Shown here one piece after another: positions 61,001 to 64,000 of a DNA stretch of 64,000 nucleotides. The notes under the pieces are model-generated. The model worked only from the letters and a program-made list of their open reading frames with translations. It was not told where the DNA came from and ran no database searches. Where the stretch lies: positions 8,439,501 through 8,503,500 of the forward strand of contig NC_091971.1 in the NCBI RefSeq assembly GCF_036711975.1. The letters are read 5' to 3'. The DNA comes from Onthophagus taurus (lineage: Eukaryota; Arthropoda; Insecta; Coleoptera; Scarabaeidae). Every line of letters begins with the position of its first letter. The first letter of the stretch is position 1. Made by a program: the position numbers and the translations under genes.

Positions 61001-63117
61001 CTCAGTCGGAGGAATCATTCCAAATACTCAAAAACAAACTTAAATACGATCGAATGATTTTGAAATTGAATCTGTGACTGGACAACCTATGGCGGTACAC
61101 AGTTACTTAAACCGCACTATTAATAAATCAAACGCCACAACTTTCAGGCACGTGGAGCATGTACCAGTCGTTCTAATGATTTTCATACAATAATAATGTC
61201 CTTATTAATTATTGGAAAACCAATGAGTTCAAATATAGACTCAAAACAACTTGGAATGATAGAGGATAATTAGTTAGGTTGGGTCTGAAATTTCAAGAAA
61301 AATATGTTAATGATAGACACAATTAATAAAAAAGGACACATATATAAATTGGAAGAATTATGTATGCGGGCATCAACGTAATTAAAGACACGTTAACACA
61401 TTAACACATCTTTGGGGCTGAGGCACAAATTTCATGTGTGGACAAAATCTTTATTTTTTGGCGCATAATGCGCAAAGGTAGATACACCACTACCGAAGTC
61501 CCCTAACAAAATTTTCAAAGATTTACCATACTATAAAGATATTGACTGAGATGGCGTGGTGTTTAAAGAAATTTTCTCTGTCACATTGACCAAATCGGCC
61601 TGGCGGACAATTTTTTTCTTGGTCATATTGACCAAGACGGCGGTGAACGTGTTAAGAACAATTTAAAGTGAAGTAATTAGTTAACGGAAACAGAAATACA
61701 ACTTTTTGTTAGTAGATAATTTGTTTTAAAATAGTATATTAAAAAACTAGTTTCGTAAGACACGCTTGAAATGCACGAATTCAAGTTTAAAAACGAGTTT
61801 TTAATGAATGAGTGCTTTTAGTCTTATGAAACGTGTTTTTTATGCTATTTTTTGTAATTCGCGTTTTTATACTTTTTTTTAACAAAAAATAAAATAAATT
61901 TTGACAATGTAGGGAAATAGTTATAACCCTTGAAAATAGAAATTTGAATTGACAATTAGTCAATTTTGTCAAAACACAAAATGTATTCACCTGAAAAAAC
62001 CTTTTGTAACCATTCAATGAGTTATCACAGCATAACTCCTTGAACTAATAAAATATGAAGTGTTTCATTAAAAAGCTACAACTTTCTTATCATTGTTGTA
62101 TTCCACAGATAAGTGTAAGGAAAATCTATTATTCTCCTTATTTAATTGTTTTTTTACATCAATAACTTACCAGGTAGATTTATAACAACATTTTCACCAC
62201 GACGCTCCCTAATATTTCTTGATAAAGTCGCAAATCGTGGGTGACCAGGAAAAACTGCATCATCTGGGAAAAATAAGGACCTCGTTGCGCCAGCGTTTGG
62301 TGTTGGTTTTGAAGGTGGATCAGTAAAGTTATCACATCCTAACCTAATGTTTTAATTAAGATATCATTGGTTTTGATCACATTTAAATAAAATACAAAAG
62401 CTTCATGTTATCAAAGTAACTAAAATCATAAAAGAAAATTCTTTCAAAAAGAATTTCTACTTAAAATATTAATTTATGTATATATACAATGTTTTAACTT
62501 TAAAAAATAAATCAATTTGATGTATAATAAAAAAAACTCACAATTTAACCTAATCAATACATTGTCCCATCACAACAAAAAGACTTAAACCATCAAAATA
62601 AATTATTAACACAAAAGAGAACCTTTGTAACCTTGACACATGAAATAACAATCAATACAACATATAATTACCTTGGAAAACTTGTCAACGTTAACACACA
62701 TTCTCCGGGATTTAAATACTCTTGTACTTCCAATCTACGATATCTCATATTTGCTTCAACAATATTAAAATGGGCCATTAAACCCCCATAAGGCACTCCG
62801 GGTGTTCCCTCAATCATATAAGCACCATATTCAGGTCTCCATAACGATTTAACACCAGTAGGATCTTGTTTTTCTTTAATCTGTAAAGCATCTAAAACAT
62901 CTTTAGCACGTAGGCTTAGTTTTGCTTCCTTTTTTTCATGATCAAATTTAACGATTACATATTCCACTTCATCGCCCCACTTTAAAACATCTCCTTGTCT
63001 GTCCCTTAACCGTTGATATAGGTTAAGAAATTGAATGATTCCGTGTTCTCGGACGTGTTCTGATAGTTTTTTGGTTTCTTCCCATGATAAAGGACTTCCT
63101 TCCGTTAATAAACCCAT
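58085..63117 (-). CDS. Gclc: Glutamate-cysteine ligase catalytic subunit
   Basis: Catalyses ATP-dependent joining of L-glutamate and L-cysteine, the rate-limiting step of glutathione synthesis, in the cytosol. Eight exons: 63117-62672, 62343-62171, 59671-59475, 59402-59034, 58979-58782, 58724-58539, 58485-58304, 58244-58085. They sum to 1911 bases (636 residues, as in animal orthologues). Landmarks are the start [30 protein letters not shown], the [20 protein letters not shown] loop, [42 protein letters not shown] and [13 protein letters not shown] chose the Met of MGLL at 63117; an in-frame upstream Met exists at 63144 but is not conserved in the family. All introns keep phase. Intron 2 is 2.5 kb and holds a dead mariner. 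Confidence 0.96.
60640..61035 (-). mobile_element. Decayed mariner transposase N-terminal fragment
   Basis: The minus strand from about 61030 reads [20 protein letters not shown], then [22 protein letters not shown], then (in another frame) [20 protein letters not shown] and [13 protein letters not shown]. These are consecutive blocks of the N-terminal helix-turn-helix region of mariner transposases. Stops and frameshifts break it and the catalytic domain is missing. Confidence 0.8.
61380..61655. mobile_element. Possible piggyBac-type miniature element
   Basis: Bounded by TTAA-containing ends in inverted orientation (TTAAAGACACGTTAACACA at the left; AACGTGTTAAG at the right). It contains a palindrome CTTGGTCATATTGACCAAG near 61619-61637 and a related TCACATTGACCAA nearby. 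No coding capacity. Confidence 0.35.
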
Positions 63118-63715
63118 TTCGTTGTTGAATGTTCTTTGATACACTGAGATTTAGGTTGTATTTGCACGTGATATTTATACGAGATTTTTGAGCTCAGTTT
63201 GTTAGTGTATTGTTCTAGATTTTTGATGATTCTTTTAAGATGATGTTGCGAAATCGAAAGTGTCGAGCTGTGTTACACAACTATGCGAAACACACGATGA
63301 TTACGGCTTTTATCGGAGTGGAACGTTTGAATTCCGACAGCGCAACAACTGGTTTTCAAAGAACTTAATTTTGACAGTTCAAAAAATGACAGCTTTATAA
63401 ACTTTCATTGAATTATAATAAATTTTATTATTAATTAGCGTAATTTTATTATGGTTAATTGAATGTTGTTAAATTATAAATAAATAAAAAGGTTTTTATG
63501 ACTTTTTTCTATTTTTTTATTTTACAATGTTGTTTATGGCTAACTTCTCGGTTTATATCGGAGAATGAAATGATAGTTGAGTGAACGAAGTGAAGTTGTC
63601 CTCAGTCAAAAAAGGTAATTTAGGTTAGGTTTTTCTTAAAAGACTACATAAATTTATTAAAAACCGTTTGGTACTTATCAAATAATGAGAACTTATTAGT
63701 AAGAGAAATATAAAT
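63118..63715. promoter_or_regulatory. Shared divergent promoter region of Gclc and Tam41
   Basis: The two genes are transcribed away from each other from about 600 bases. No TATA box is evident near either start, as common for housekeeping genes. A GC-richer stretch at 63240-63350 may hold the ligase core promoter. Confidence 0.5.
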
Positions 63716-64000
63716 ATGTCTGTACAATCAATAGTTCCAATAACGTCACTTTACTCGCGAATTTTATCGAGATTCCCTCAATATTTGCAATTCAGTTTTG
63801 CTTATGGATCTGGAGTAAAACAACAATTAAATAATAAAAATCATGGAAAGAATATGATTGATCTTATTTACTGTGTGGACGATTCGAGTAAATGGCATAA
63901 ATTAAACATACAACGTAATCCTTCGCATTATAGTAGTTTAAAATTTTTCGGTAGTAAATTTGTGGTTCGATTTCAAGAAAATGCTGGGGCTAAAGTTTAT
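63716..64000 (+). CDS. Tam41: Mitochondrial phosphatidate cytidylyltransferase TAM41, N-terminal part
   Basis: Makes CDP-diacylglycerol from phosphatidic acid and CTP on the matrix side of the inner mitochondrial membrane, feeding cardiolipin synthesis. The first 95 codons are in the window and the gene runs off the end. After a short leader come SRILSRFPQYLQFSFAYGSG, the nucleotidyltransferase GSG motif in its usual FAYGSGV context, and MIDLIYCVDDSSKWHKLN with the acidic metal-binding pair (D-x-I/V). Then NPSHYSSLKFFG. These match the Mmp37/TAM41 family. No intron is seen up to the edge. Confidence 0.9.
   Translation, partial: MSVQSIVPITSLYSRILSRFPQYLQFSFAYGSGVKQQLNNKNHGKNMIDLIYCVDDSSKWHKLNIQRNPSHYSSLKFFGSKFVVRFQENAGAKVY

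Larger units (their letters stand above)
59672..62170 (-). other. Intron 2 of the glutamate-cysteine ligase gene
   Basis: Donor GTAAGT at 62170 and acceptor TTTAG at 59672. Contains a mariner remnant (60640-61035), a possible miniature element (61380-61655) and otherwise AT-rich sequence. Confidence 0.85.

Overview
This is an intron-rich, AT-rich eukaryotic nuclear segment from an insect. The evidence is the families present: six takeout/JHBP-like genes, a tandem set of catalytically dead trypsin-fold proteins, a serpin with alternative reactive-loop exons, and mariner/Tigger/LINE debris. I cannot assign species; a beetle is a guess from overall character only. Nothing viral, toxin-related or prokaryotic was recognised.

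Layout. 1-2.3 kb: intergenic, with a Tigger-like transposase remnant. 2.3-14.8 kb: five takeout/JHBP-like genes in a head-to-tail run on the minus strand. The second has a 2.57-kb DD41D (rosa-type) mariner-superfamily element with 630-bp terminal inverted repeats sitting inside an intron that would otherwise be 58 bp. 17-18 kb: a minus-strand secreted, probably GPI-anchored protein with a lipocalin-like GLWYG motif. 18.8-19.8 kb: a sixth takeout gene on the plus strand. 21.4-27.6 kb: three tandem serine-protease-homologue genes, all with lost catalytic residues, separated by fossil copies of the neighbouring takeout exons, so the whole block was amplified. 27.6-31.6 kb: intergenic, with hairpins and repeats.

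The centrepiece is 31.7-57.7 kb on the plus strand: one serpin gene whose signal peptide and body (351 residues) are encoded by three shared exons. The third exon stops exactly after the hinge (GAEAAAAT plus the first base of the next codon). It is followed by a 21-kb array of 29 intact alternative last exons and two to three decayed ones. Each has its own AG acceptor in the same phase, its own reactive-centre loop from about P7, its own serpin C-terminus (F-x-V-D/N-H/Q-P-F ... LF-x-G-K/R-I) and its own stop codon. The gene can therefore encode about 29 inhibitors differing only in the bait loop and last strands. Predicted P1 residues: Arg/Lys in 15, Phe/Leu in 6, small or aliphatic in 4, Cys/Thr/Gln in 4. 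The first exon has a furin-type RLKR loop and a C-terminal HEEL (ER-retrieval type), matching the design of the Drosophila Spn42Da/Spn4 furin-inhibitor isoform. Transposon debris and decayed repeats fill the larger gaps of the array.

58.1-63.1 kb: the gene for the glutamate-cysteine ligase catalytic subunit (minus strand, eight exons, 636 residues), with a decayed mariner in its second intron. 63.7 kb to the window end: the start of a mitochondrial TAM41 gene, divergently transcribed from the ligase gene. Exon coordinates were derived by hand from splice signals, phase and family similarity; no transcript evidence was available.
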